From an uncultured Roseibacillus sp. (lineage in GTDB: Bacteria > Verrucomicrobiota > Verrucomicrobiia > Verrucomicrobiales > Akkermansiaceae): a stretch of 36,779 nt of DNA. Below, one piece after another: positions 8,858 to 16,691 of the stretch (position 1 is the first letter of the stretch; each line of letters starts with the position of its first letter). Where the stretch lies: the NCBI GenBank assembly GCA_937949965.1, contig CALFBF010000161.1, forward strand, positions 1 to 36,779, written 5' to 3'. The notes under the pieces were generated by a model that saw nothing but the letters and a program-made list of their open reading frames with translations, was not told the DNA's origin and searched no databases. The translations under genes and the position numbers were made by a program.

Positions 8858-9184
8858 ATGCGCTCGCTGTTAGTCAGTTTGTTATCGCCGCTTTTAATGG
8901 TGATTTTAGTTTCCTGTGAAGACGAGGAAAAGGTTGCTCAAAGTAAGGAGCAACAACGCAAGATTGAAGCCTTGAAAGCAGAGCTTGATCTTAAGAAAGT
9001 GAAGCTAGACGCTAATTGGGAGAAAGACCCAACGAAAGAATTAGAGGAAGTAGAATTTGTTATCGACGATTTGAAACGAAAGATTTCTTCGTTGGAAGCC
9101 AGTTTGGGAAGTGTTCAGAAAGCGAAAGAGAAAGCAGAGAATGGGTTCGCCGATTATAAGAAGAGATTCCCCATTAATCTCTAG
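8858..9184 (+). CDS. Small coiled-coil lipoprotein
   Basis: A 108-residue protein of unknown function. The ATG at 8858 gives a proper lipoprotein signal: MRSLLVSLLSPLLMVILVSC, with the lipidated Cys at 20. The mature part is almost entirely charged and helical (KSKEQQRKIEALKAELDLKKVK and onward), typical of a coiled coil. The frame is open upstream to 8741, but that start would add a second hydrophobic stretch and overlap the divergent DUF5069 gene, so the shorter form is preferred. The next gene on the strand, a larger coiled-coil membrane protein, starts 34 bases later; the pair may form an envelope-linked unit. Confidence 0.65.
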   Translation: MRSLLVSLLSPLLMVILVSCEDEEKVAQSKEQQRKIEALKAELDLKKVKLDANWEKDPTKELEEVEFVIDDLKRKISSLEASLGSVQKAKEKAENGFADYKKRFPINL

Positions 9185-9218
9185 TTCAGAGTGTATTAAA
9201 ATTTAGAAGTATTAAGTG

Positions 9219-10190
9219 ATGTCTAGTTTTTCTGAAAATGCCCGTTCACCTATGGTTATAGGGGTGGTGTTAGGGTTAGTAGTATTGGTTGCCTTTGGTG
9301 GGTTGGGGATGGCCGTCTTTGATGGTCGTTTCAATGGAGATAATGCCAGTCGCCTCAAGGACGAGATCATCGAACAGTCGGTGGAGATCGAAAGCCTTGA
9401 AAACAAAATTGAGAGCATTGAGGAAGAGATCATTGCTCAGAAACGTAATGAAGAAGTAGCGCTCAAGCTCGACACTGTCGTTAAAACCTTGGAGGTATTG
9501 GAAGAGAAAGAGTCTGCTTTAGAAAAACAGATCGATGACATTCAGAAAGAAATTGTCCATATCGATGAAGAGCAAGTTGCTTATCGTGACGAGTATCGTG
9601 TCTACGAGAGGAATCGTGCTCTCGGGGAAAAAGTTGCTTCTGTCACATTACAGTCCGGTAAGGAACTTAAGGATGTAACGATTAAAGAAATCATGACTGA
9701 TCGAGTTCGTTTCACAACTGAATTCGGGAGCACTACTGCGACTTGGGATGAGCTACCAGAGAGTTGGAAGGAAAGATTCCAGATCGGAGAAGGAGAACTT
9801 GTTAAGCATGCCGCAATGATGAAGGAAGCACAGTTAAAAACTTCCTTAGCGCAAGCTGCCTCAAGTGCAGAGCATGGTAATCAGCTCCGCATTATGGAGT
9901 TAAAGCGGAGTGTTGATAAGACATCAAAAGAACTGGAGCAAAAGAAGAACGATGTCGAGAGAGGACGGGCACGAATGGCGAGTTTAAAGCGACAAGCAAG
10001 TGAGCTTCGGAGTAAACATCGCGAAGCCCTTGCACGAGACCGAAAATCTTCTCATCTACTGAGTGCTAACAAAATTGAGGGTGAGATTGATCGGGTTGAT
10101 CGCGCTGTCCGCGCAACGAGTGATGCGATTAAAGATCTTCAAAAACAGAAGGGCCAGTATGAACGCGAGTTGCGGCAAGCCCAGCGTTAA
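9219..10190 (+). CDS. Membrane-anchored coiled-coil protein with a small beta module
   Basis: A 323-residue protein. One membrane segment lies at about residues 13-33 (VIGVVLGLVVLVAFGGLGMAV), followed by a long acidic/basic coiled coil (about 45-130). A short beta-rich module follows (about 140-190: VTLQSGKELKDVTIKEI, then TATWDELPESW), and then a second coiled coil to the end. The module resembles one I associate with envelope proteins of Verrucomicrobia and Planctomycetes, in which a TL-dG-x-nV pattern precedes a W/F-x-x-LP motif. The GTG at 9216 directly before the ATG is an alternative start. Function unknown; envelope scaffolding is only a guess. The coiled-coil lipoprotein gene lies 34 bases upstream. 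Confidence 0.65.
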   Translation: MSSFSENARSPMVIGVVLGLVVLVAFGGLGMAVFDGRFNGDNASRLKDEIIEQSVEIESLENKIESIEEEIIAQKRNEEVALKLDTVVKTLEVLEEKESALEKQIDDIQKEIVHIDEEQVAYRDEYRVYERNRALGEKVASVTLQSGKELKDVTIKEIMTDRVRFTTEFGSTTATWDELPESWKERFQIGEGELVKHAAMMKEAQLKTSLAQAASSAEHGNQLRIMELKRSVDKTSKELEQKKNDVERGRARMASLKRQASELRSKHREALARDRKSSHLLSANKIEGEIDRVDRAVRATSDAIKDLQKQKGQYERELRQAQR

Positions 10191-10248
10191 GGAATGTCTT
10201 CTTCTGGAAAATACCCCTAGTAAATTTCGATAAGATACTTGGTAAAGA

Positions 10249-10896
10249 CTACCGATGATTATCCTCCAGTTTGGTGAGTTCTTTTTCTAGGAAAGAAGGG
10301 TAGCTCGTTACACTGTCAGCGAGGGTGAGTGATTGTGCTCCTTCATTATGGAGAGAAGTCATCGTTACTCCAGCAATCCCACAGGGAGTAATGACGTCGA
10401 ATGGAGCAAGGCTTTCAGAACGGAGATTGAGCGCAAAGCCGTGATACGTGACCCATTTTTTTACACCCACTCCGATGGAAGCAAGTTTGCGTTCTTCCGC
10501 CCAGATCCCGGTCAAACCCTCTCGCCGAGTCGCTGCTGCTACCCCATGTTGTTGCGCAAAGGCAATCAGTGAATCTTCAAGAGCCCGCAGGTAAGTATGC
10601 AGGTCTCTCCCAAGTGGTTTGAGTTGAACAATCGGATAACCAACGAGTTGCCCTGGGCCATGAAAGGTCGCCTGGCCACCTCGGGAAATTTCGTGAAGAG
10701 GATAGGGGAGCTTACTCTCTGTTGGGAGAGAACTACGATCTCGACTACGACCAATAGTATAGACGGGAGCGTGTTCGAGTAACAAAAGAGTATCCGGAAT
10801 CTCATTCGCGATCCGAGCAGCGAGGAGTTCTTGTTGGATAGCAAGAGCATGCTCATAACGAACATTTGAGCCCAAATTTTTAGTTTCAACTTTCAT
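10249..10896 (-). CDS. lipB: Octanoyl-[acyl-carrier-protein]:protein N-octanoyltransferase
   Basis: Transfers octanoate from acyl carrier protein to lipoyl domains, the first step of lipoate synthesis. The 215 residues match the family. Motifs are RGGQATFHGPGQLVGYP (72-88), the catalytic lysine K137 in RKLASIGV, the catalytic cysteine C172 in ITPCGIAGVTMTSL, and the conserved YHGFALNL (151-158). It is the last gene of a tight minus-strand group, 12 bases after ruvC, which itself follows the OmpA-like gene by 8 bases. No lipA is present in the window. The gene converges on the coiled-coil gene ending at 10190. Confidence 0.95.
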   Translation of the reverse strand: MKVETKNLGSNVRYEHALAIQQELLAARIANEIPDTLLLLEHAPVYTIGRSRDRSSLPTESKLPYPLHEISRGGQATFHGPGQLVGYPIVQLKPLGRDLHTYLRALEDSLIAFAQQHGVAAATRREGLTGIWAEERKLASIGVGVKKWVTYHGFALNLRSESLAPFDVITPCGIAGVTMTSLHNEGAQSLTLADSVTSYPSFLEKELTKLEDNHR

Positions 10897-10908
10897 CGTG
10901 AAAATTGA

Positions 10909-11412
10909 TTAAATCTCTTTGCGAGCCAAAGCCTTCGCTTTAATAGGATCGGAAGCGTAGAAATGAGCTAAGGCAATGGCGAGGGCATCTGCTGCGTCGG
11001 CAGGAGGAGTCTCCGCGAGGCCCAATACCGCCCTCACCATAAAGGCCACTTGTTCTTTCTTGGCCGCTCCTTTCCCGACCACGGCTTGTTTCACCTTGGT
11101 GGGAGCGTACTCGTAGATTGGCAAGCCACGGTCTGCAGCGGCAATGAGGGTGGCCGCTCGTGCTGCCCCCATCGATATTGCGGTACGATGGGACTGGACG
11201 AAGATGATGCCCTCTATCGCCACCTCGTCAGGCTGCCACTTCTCTATCTGATTCGCGATACCGGTGCGCACCGCAGCCAGCGCGCGGGATTGTGGCAAAC
11301 GCTGGGGGATAGAGATGACATCGTAGGCGAGGGCTCGCTGCTGATGAGTATCACCTTCTACGATTGCAAACCCCGTATTACGGATCGCAGGATCGATTGC
11401 CAAGACACGCAT
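10909..11412 (-). CDS. ruvC: Holliday junction resolvase RuvC
   Basis: Cuts four-way DNA junctions made by recombination, working with RuvAB branch migration. The 167 residues fit the family. The acidic catalytic set is visible: D7 in AIDPAIRNTGF, E67 in VAIEGI, and D139 and D142 in PPADAADALAIALAH. It lies between the OmpA-like gene and lipB with gaps of 8 and 12 bases, so it is probably translated from one mRNA with them. ruvA and ruvB are not in the window. The C-terminus is short and basic, as usual. Confidence 0.95.
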   Translation of the reverse strand: MRVLAIDPAIRNTGFAIVEGDTHQQRALAYDVISIPQRLPQSRALAAVRTGIANQIEKWQPDEVAIEGIIFVQSHRTAISMGAARAATLIAAADRGLPIYEYAPTKVKQAVVGKGAAKKEQVAFMVRAVLGLAETPPADAADALAIALAHFYASDPIKAKALARKEI

Positions 11413-11420
11413 AGAGAGAG

Positions 11421-12560
11421 CTACGGACGGATCTCCCAGATTTCGCAGATCTGATTGAGGGGAGCTTGGTCTCGTGAGAAACGGTTAGTTTCGCTCAAGA
11501 AAACCGCCCGGACATCTTGGGTCTGTTTCTTATCGAAGTTTACTTGGGAGGCTACAGTAGTTGCTCGATCTGAGGAAAGCTTACGATTAGCATCCTGATC
11601 ACCGGTGGTGGAAGCGTAACCGACGACGAGCAAGAAAGCTCCGGGATGAGTCTCGCGAAGGTCATTCTGGATGATCCCAATCTTCTCCGAAGTGAGCTGC
11701 GAAGAACCTGTGGCAAAGTTGATAGAACGGAGCGGCTTGGCATTGAGGTCTCTCTCAATACGGGCATATTCTGCAGCGAGCTCCGAGGCTTCTTTGTCTT
11801 CGAGACGCTGTAATTCACGGAAAAGTCGCTGCGCAATTGCAGGCAGGGTGCCGGTGTCTTCAACGAAGAGGCGAGAACGGTCGAGGAGAGAGCGTAAGCG
11901 ACGGACCTCTTCTTGTAGCTTAGCATTCTCTTCTTGGAGATCACTCAGCGCGAGGAGGCGGTTACGTAATTCTTCGTTCTCTTTGCGCAGTCTTTCCACG
12001 GTCGCTTGGTCGGGACGCTTGCGCAGTTCTTCAATCTGCCGCTGTGCATTGTCATAGAGAGTTTTGAGCGAATCGAGCTCTTTGCGGAGAGTAGTTGCTT
12101 CTATCGCGAGTTCATTGAGTTCAAGATTCTTTCGCTGGAGATCTTGCACTCGGCTATTCAGCAAAGCCTCACGGTCGCGAGCGGTTTGCAGGAGGGCTTC
12201 TTTTTCCTGAATCGATTTCGCAAAATTTCCAATCATCCCTGCGAGGGTATTGGCTTCTACTGAGATTTCTTCCGCGAGTTTGAGGGGATCGACTCCGTAG
12301 GAACTAGTGCCTGCGCCGAAGTTTTGCTGAGTAGCAAGAACATCGTTAGAGCGTCTCAGCTCCGTAATTTGTTCTTTAAGTTCAGTTGCGCTTGGTTCCT
12401 GATTTCCGCCGCCAATGGCCCCGTTATGGTTATCAAAAACCAGGAAAAGCAGCAACAGAATCGCCGCGCCCATCACGAGGCCAACAATCAGGTTTTGATT
12501 CGAGGCCGGCGTAACGGGCGGATTGGGGTTGGATGGTGGTTGGTTGGAAGAATCAGACAT
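11421..12560 (-). CDS. Membrane-anchored coiled-coil protein with OmpA-like C-terminal domain
   Basis: A 379-residue envelope protein. A Pro/Asn-rich cytoplasmic tail is followed by a single membrane segment at about 24-43 (LIVGLVMGAAILLLLFLVF). A long coiled coil spans about 60-240 (EEATTLRKELDSLK, RLRKENEELRNRLL and similar). An OmpA-type C-terminal domain follows, with INFATGSSQL and VVGYASTTGDQDANRKLSSDRA. OmpA domains bind peptidoglycan, so the likely role is tethering membrane and cell wall or sensing wall spacing, as in MotB-like or PomB-like layouts, but no flagellar genes are near. It leads the ruvC-lipB group. Domain assignment is good; function is inferred. Confidence 0.75.
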   Translation of the reverse strand: MSDSSNQPPSNPNPPVTPASNQNLIVGLVMGAAILLLLFLVFDNHNGAIGGGNQEPSATELKEQITELRRSNDVLATQQNFGAGTSSYGVDPLKLAEEISVEANTLAGMIGNFAKSIQEKEALLQTARDREALLNSRVQDLQRKNLELNELAIEATTLRKELDSLKTLYDNAQRQIEELRKRPDQATVERLRKENEELRNRLLALSDLQEENAKLQEEVRRLRSLLDRSRLFVEDTGTLPAIAQRLFRELQRLEDKEASELAAEYARIERDLNAKPLRSINFATGSSQLTSEKIGIIQNDLRETHPGAFLLVVGYASTTGDQDANRKLSSDRATTVASQVNFDKKQTQDVRAVFLSETNRFSRDQAPLNQICEIWEIRP

Positions 12561-12733
12561 CTTGCGAGAAGAAGGGGATTGGGTGCCAAGGGGAGGTAAC
12601 AGAACACATGGACCCCTGCAAGAAAGACCATTCCCAAGCCCAAACGTTCAAAACGCAGCTCGTTCTGAAAACTACTATTTTGGTTTTTTGAAAAAGCCCA
12701 GAGCGTGAAACTTTCTGCATGGTGTGTGAGTGG

Positions 12734-12752
12734 GGTGGACGTCCCGTCCACC
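12734..12752. repeat. Short palindrome with TCC centre
   Basis: GGTGGACG and CGTCCACC form an 8-bp perfect stem around TCC. The palindrome at 33601-33621 has different arms but the same TCC centre and similar size. They look like members of one dispersed palindromic repeat family with compensatory changes in the arms. Confidence 0.6.
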
Positions 12753-12881
12753 TAACCTAACTTAACCAAATCGTGGTCCAAGAATCAGTTACATCTCTTC
12801 TGTCTAAATTGGAATCAAGACAAAGTTTGAGACGCAAGTCGGCTATCTGCTCTGCACACCGTCAAGAAAAGCGTTTTTTAG

Positions 12882-12915
12882 GAAAGCCACCCGATGGGGT
12901 GGCTTTCTTGTTTTC
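12882..12915 (+). terminator. Strong hairpin with T-rich tail, plus-strand orientation
   Basis: GAAAGCCACCC (12882-12892) and GGGTGGCTTTC (12897-12907) pair over 11 bp with a GATG loop, followed by TTGTTTTC. The T-rich side points to plus-strand termination, yet no plus-strand gene lies upstream. The minus-strand gene ending at 13008 could use the stem in the other direction, but there it is followed by an A-rich, not U-rich, stretch. Confidence 0.6.
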
Positions 12916-13007
12916 TGATTAGAGCATTGCTGGTTAGCGCCTTTGATGAAGTCTTCTAATGAGAAGAGATAAGAGACTAGCACCGAATCGGCGTGAGATG
13001 AGTAAGG

Positions 13008-13448
13008 TCAGAAGAGCATCGCGATGACCTCTTCGTCTGAGAAGAGGTCGGGGGAGTTTGCGGCGAGGAGGAGGAGTTCTGCCTCCAGATTGCTCTCCAG
13101 TGTAGGAGCCTCTTCTGACCAAGTTGTTTCCGAGCCGGATTGATCTGCTAATGAGGGTTTTGAGGGGGAATCGGCGAAAGGGTTTGTGAGTATCAAAGAT
13201 ACTACTGCCAATGCCGTTAATCCACTAACAACTAGGCGAGAGGGATGGAGAAGATTTTTCCAAAAGGATGTCCCAGGGGAGGATTGTTCTTCTTCGATAC
13301 GGATTTCTCGGAGGACGTTACGGCTGAAGAATGGGCTAGGCTCAGGACCCGGAGAGCGTTCTTCGAGTAAGTCCCAGAGCTTCTGATCTGCTGCGAAATC
13401 AAAATCGTTGCATTCAGGGATTTCTTGCTCTGGGATTTGCTTCTTCAT
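13008..13448 (-). CDS. Anti-sigma-like single-pass membrane protein
   Basis: A 146-residue protein. The N-terminal half is cytoplasmic and acidic, with LWDLLEERSPGPEPSPFFSRNVLREIR (motif LWDLL, then PFFSRNVLREIR at about 40-51). A membrane segment follows at about 72-91, then an acidic outer tail. This layout recalls small verrucomicrobial proteins usually found directly after an ECF sigma-factor gene and treated as anti-sigma-like. Here no sigma-factor gene is adjacent, so the role is only suggested by the layout. It lies 85 bases after the terminator-linked small gene and is followed by the hairpin at 12882. Confidence 0.5.
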   Translation of the reverse strand: MKKQIPEQEIPECNDFDFAADQKLWDLLEERSPGPEPSPFFSRNVLREIRIEEEQSSPGTSFWKNLLHPSRLVVSGLTALAVVSLILTNPFADSPSKPSLADQSGSETTWSEEAPTLESNLEAELLLLAANSPDLFSDEEVIAMLF

Positions 13449-13500
13449 AGCCGTCTGAGGGAGAAAACACCGGCATCCCGTAGAAGTTGCACGGTTTTTA

Positions 13501-13525
13501 TCAAAAAAATCATCTTTTTCAGATG
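13501..13525 (-). terminator. Intrinsic terminator after the hydroxyacid dehydrogenase unit
   Basis: On the minus strand CATCT-GAAAA-AGATG forms a short stem, followed at once by ATTTTTTTGA. It begins 8 bases after the stop codon of the small gene at 13534. The stem is only 5 bp but the U-run is good. Confidence 0.55.
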
Positions 13526-13533
13526 GGAGACTT

Positions 13534-13782
13534 CTATTCTGGCAGACTGGGTAGCAGTGCGAGGAGCATTTCGTAGCGCGAGAGATTGAAGTCCCGTGCT
13601 TCGGTATTCATTTTCTCAATTTCGTCAGCCAAGCAGAAAGCGAGCATGTATTTTGCTTCCTCTTCTTCGATATCGTCTTCCGTCAGCAGACTTTGGTAGG
13701 CCTTTTTCACAAAGGGCGTTTGCGGTGATTGCAGTTGCTCGGTAATGGCAGGTAGCAGGGCTAGGATTTCGGGGTCGTCCAT
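13534..13782 (-). CDS. Small conserved-looking acidic protein, function unknown
   Basis: An 82-residue soluble helical protein starting MDDPEILALLPAITEQL. Features are SPQTPFVKKAYQSLL in the first half, an acidic EEEEAKYMLAFCLADE centre and RYEMLLALLP at the end. The frame is open further upstream to 13821, but that would overlap the dehydrogenase by about 30 bases. The ATG at 13782 leaves a 7-base gap and is preferred. No signal peptide, membrane segment or catalytic motif is seen. Tight linkage to the dehydrogenase and a shared terminator suggest one transcript. I do not recognise the family. Confidence 0.6.
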   Translation of the reverse strand: MDDPEILALLPAITEQLQSPQTPFVKKAYQSLLTEDDIEEEEAKYMLAFCLADEIEKMNTEARDFNLSRYEMLLALLPSLPE

Positions 13783-13789
13783 CGTTTGA

Positions 13790-14743
13790 TTAGTTAACGA
13801 GGTTATCAGGAGTGCCTTCAATCCACGCTTCGAGATTGGTTAAGAGGCCATCTAGCAGCCGCTGGCGGGCTTCTTGTGAGGTCCAAGCGGTATGAGGGGT
13901 AATGAGTAAATTCTGAGCTTGCAGATCATTGGCGAGGAGTGGGTTGTTAGACTCGGGAGGCTCTATCGAGAGCACATCCAGACCAGCTCCGGCAAGTTGA
14001 CCACTACGGAGAGCCTCGGCGAGTGCGGTCTCGTCGATGAGCGCTCCACGACCAGTGTTGATGAGAATAGCGGAGGACTTCATCAAGGCAAGGGTCTCGC
14101 TATTAATCAGGTGTTTGGTTTCTTCCGTTAATGGAGCGTGCAGAGAGATGAAGTCTGAACTCGCGAAGAATTCCTCGCGAGGAACTCGCTGTCGTGTCGA
14201 GGGGGATGCTCCTTCTCGCTGGAGGGCTTGCACCGTCATGCCAAAGGCTTCCGCGATGCGGGCGACCGCAGAACCCGTTTCTCCCAAACCCACGATGCCC
14301 ATCACTTTGCCCGCCAGTTCGCTCACGGGATGATTGAGCCGAGTGAAGATGGGGGACTGAGGCCATGATTGAATCTCCTCACTATAGCGGTGAATAGATG
14401 AACAGAGATTGAGGAGGAGGCCAAAGACGTGCTGAGCGACTGCGGAGGTAGAATAGCCTGCCACATTGCAGACTGGGATATTGCGCTCGCGAGCAGCAGC
14501 AAGGTCGATGTGATTGTATCCAGTAGCTGCAACGAGGATGAGCTTTAGCTGAGGCAGCTGACTTATGGTCTTTGCCTCAAAGGGCACTTTGTTCGTCACT
14601 ACCACTTCTGCGTCTTTCGCGTGTTCGAGGATTTGGGAAGGAGTGCTCGTGTCGTGAAAGGTAAGCGAACCGTGTTGCTCGAAGGGGGAGAAATCAAGAT
14701 CGTCGCGATGGAGAGTAGAGGCATCGAGAAAGGTGATTCGCAT
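13790..14743 (-). CDS. D-2-hydroxyacid dehydrogenase (glycerate/hydroxypyruvate reductase type)
   Basis: A 317-residue NAD(P)-dependent dehydrogenase. The Rossmann motif GLGETG is at 152-157, and the catalytic set is R232 (NTGRGALIDE), E261 (IEPPE) and H284 (TPHTAW). The family reduces 2-keto acids such as hydroxypyruvate or glyoxylate to D-2-hydroxyacids. Overall similarity is closest to HprA-like glycerate dehydrogenases, but the substrate cannot be fixed. After the second beta strand, where NAD enzymes usually have Asp, the sequence reads LQREG, so NADP use is possible. The downstream partner is the 82-residue protein, 7 bases away. Confidence 0.85.
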   Translation of the reverse strand: MRITFLDASTLHRDDLDFSPFEQHGSLTFHDTSTPSQILEHAKDAEVVVTNKVPFEAKTISQLPQLKLILVAATGYNHIDLAAARERNIPVCNVAGYSTSAVAQHVFGLLLNLCSSIHRYSEEIQSWPQSPIFTRLNHPVSELAGKVMGIVGLGETGSAVARIAEAFGMTVQALQREGASPSTRQRVPREEFFASSDFISLHAPLTEETKHLINSETLALMKSSAILINTGRGALIDETALAEALRSGQLAGAGLDVLSIEPPESNNPLLANDLQAQNLLITPHTAWTSQEARQRLLDGLLTNLEAWIEGTPDNLVN

Positions 14744-15193
14744 GGCTGCACTATAGTTTGCTTCCCGCGATAGGCGAGAGTGAGTGTTACTAAAAGTGGA
14801 AGTGGCAGCAAAGTCGGGCTAGCAAATATGAGCTCACACTAGAGAAGGGAGCAATCTTCTCCTGTCTTTGAGGTCTTCGGTGATTCCTCGGGAAACTTAT
14901 AAAAACTTAATTGAGAAGCTTGGGTTCAAACCTCAGGTAACGAATTTTATAAAAAATAACCTTAATTTGATGATTTTGGGTCGATGAAGTTTAATGAATT
15001 TAACTCAAAAAAGGCTGAATTTGCAGGTTGTTTAGATTCCCTTAAATAAAAATTAGTAAGAAATTTGAAAGTTCAATGGTCCGGAATCCTTGATTTTTCA
15101 ATGCTTCTCGTGATTTTTATAAAAAATCAGTCTAATTCGATTGAAAGCGAACCTTAAAAATCTATAAAAAATCTCGTCCCGCAAAACTAAATT
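14744..15193. other. AT-rich leader with four TATAAAAA boxes
   Basis: A 450-base non-coding stretch, clearly richer in A/T than its surroundings from about 14880 on. The octamer TATAAAAA occurs at 14898, 14948, 15118 and 15163. Only the last sits at a sensible distance from a -35-like box. The stretch around 15112-15129 is nearly self-complementary (TGATTTTT facing AAAAATCA). No coding frame is credible. Confidence 0.6.
15141..15168 (+). promoter_or_regulatory. Housekeeping-type promoter of the exported-protein operon
   Basis: TTGAAA (15141-15146) and TATAAA (15163-15168) are separated by 16 bases, matching -35 and -10 boxes of the main sigma factor. Transcription would begin near 15175 and give a leader of about 20 bases before the ATG at 15194. 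Confidence 0.5.
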
Positions 15194-16045
15194 ATGAAAC
15201 TTACTAAATTGTTCACGGTAGCTTTTCTTTCGGTCGCTAGTAGCGCATTGGGAGAAGAAGCTGTTATCCCCACCGGATTCTTGGATGCCTCTGCGCTTTT
15301 AGTCCGAGAAAACTCGAGTGTTGATTTGAATTGGGAGGTGAAAATCCCAGCTACGAGAGTAGAAGAACTGGTCGACATTTCTGGAGATGACCCCACTGTT
15401 GTCGCTCGTGATGATGTCGCCTTCACTGTCCGGATGCTCGGAGTAGAGTATGCCCACCAAAGTGAATACGTTCTCGCTTGGGGTTATTACACTTATGCTA
15501 ACTCTCCTTGGTATACCTTTTTCTGGGGTTACGGTGATGACGAGTATTCTCTCGCGAACCAATCTTGTGATATCCTGAGAACAGGTGAAAAGCTTCGCTT
15601 TGGATTCCGTGGAAGTAAAAATGGCTTTCGCTCTGTTGAAGATCGTGATCGCGTCTGGTTCGACCATCGGTGGACTGGAACAGGTCCAAGCTATCACCGA
15701 AATGAAACTCCGGCCATTATCCTGAAAAACGGAGATACTCTTCCTGATCGGGTCACCCCTTCTGGTCAGATTGATGTCTCTAATTTCTTGGCCTCCTATC
15801 TAGAGGATGACGGACGCACTGTGAAAATCGGACCTAAGGACCTCATCGTCCTTGCTGAACTCAACCGAGACTTTGATGACCCAAAGGCGGACTACCAAGA
15901 CTTCGTGATTTTGGTCTCCTTTACCGAAGAAGAGAATAGCGATTGTATCCGTCGTTGGGATGGCACGCGCCCTCCACAGGGTGGCGGAGGAGGAAGCCGT
16001 CCCGCTCCTCGCCCAACACCACATGTGCCAGGTCTCCCCGAGTAA
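15194..16045 (+). CDS. Exported protein of unknown function, Gly/Pro-rich C-terminus
   Basis: A 283-residue protein with a signal peptide (cleavage probably after SSALG, about residue 20). The mature region is mostly beta-type with many aromatic residues, for example YVLAWGYYTYANSPWYTFFW (about 92-111). It ends in a flexible tail with GGGGG and PAPRPTP. Two Cys are visible in the mature part (in NQSCDI and NSDCIRR), so one disulfide is possible. No known domain is recognised. It opens a three-gene set of exported proteins with gaps of 48 and 37 bases, driven by the promoter at 15141. A surface or cell-envelope location is inferred from the signal peptide only. Confidence 0.75.
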   Translation: MKLTKLFTVAFLSVASSALGEEAVIPTGFLDASALLVRENSSVDLNWEVKIPATRVEELVDISGDDPTVVARDDVAFTVRMLGVEYAHQSEYVLAWGYYTYANSPWYTFFWGYGDDEYSLANQSCDILRTGEKLRFGFRGSKNGFRSVEDRDRVWFDHRWTGTGPSYHRNETPAIILKNGDTLPDRVTPSGQIDVSNFLASYLEDDGRTVKIGPKDLIVLAELNRDFDDPKADYQDFVILVSFTEEENSDCIRRWDGTRPPQGGGGGSRPAPRPTPHVPGLPE

Positions 16046-16093
16046 AATACTGTAACGATAGTATATTAATTTTAAAACCTGAATTTGTTTTTT

Positions 16094-16654
16094 ATGAAGA
16101 CTGCCGATTATCATTTTCTCTCTCTTTTAATTCCCGTTACCATGGGCGCTCAGACCATCGTTCATCTTGACCCTGATTGTTGCGACAACAAGGTCGAGGG
16201 GAAGGTCATAGAGATTCGAGCTCAAGCCTCTGCTGAAACTCTCGCTGCACGGCGGGCGCAAGCACCTGATCCCTATCAGGCTAGTAACCTGGAAGCAGTC
16301 GAGGATAAGGTGATTATCGATGTCGAAGAGGCGAGTTTCCTTGAGAATAGTGAATTCCTCACTGGAATTAGTGGTTTTGTCATTTTGCCAAAGGGAAGCA
16401 CGGTGACTTCTAACCGCAGTCTTAATGTTGTGTCCGAAGTCCCAAGCCATCTGAAGCTACAAAATCTCAAAGAGTTTCAGTGGAGCAATCCCTCCGCGAT
16501 TCGACAATTACCAGTTACCGAAGCAATGCTGGCTGGAGAGGAAGACGCCCTCCAGCAGATCAAGCAGCAAATTGCTGCCTTGAAAACTGGTGGTATCGCT
16601 TACGTCACAACTCTCAATGGAAACCCTGTTAGTTTACCAAATCTAGGTAATTAA
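16094..16654 (+). CDS. Exported protein of unknown function with a vicinal Cys pair
   Basis: A 186-residue protein starting at ATG 16094; the frame is open to a TTG at 16085, which is not needed. A hydrophobic N-terminus (LSLLIPVTMGAQ) is a weak but plausible signal peptide. Just after it comes DPDCCDNK with two adjacent cysteines (positions about 29-30). The middle carries VEDKVIIDVEEASFLENSEF and the C-terminus a short helical region (EEDALQQIKQQIAALK). No domain is recognised. It is the second gene of the exported-protein operon and has no Shine-Dalgarno site. Confidence 0.7.
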   Translation: MKTADYHFLSLLIPVTMGAQTIVHLDPDCCDNKVEGKVIEIRAQASAETLAARRAQAPDPYQASNLEAVEDKVIIDVEEASFLENSEFLTGISGFVILPKGSTVTSNRSLNVVSEVPSHLKLQNLKEFQWSNPSAIRQLPVTEAMLAGEEDALQQIKQQIAALKTGGIAYVTTLNGNPVSLPNLGN

Positions 16655-16691
16655 GTTTCTCCGTAATCATAAAAATTTATTCAATCCTACT

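Larger units (their letters stand above)
12561..13007. other. Gene-free stretch upstream of the OmpA-like gene
   Basis: No convincing coding frame on either strand in 447 bases. It holds a short perfect palindrome (12734-12752) and a strong hairpin followed by a T-rich tract (12882-12915). It must also contain the promoter of the OmpA-like/ruvC/lipB group, although no clear -35/-10 pair could be singled out. Confidence 0.6.
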
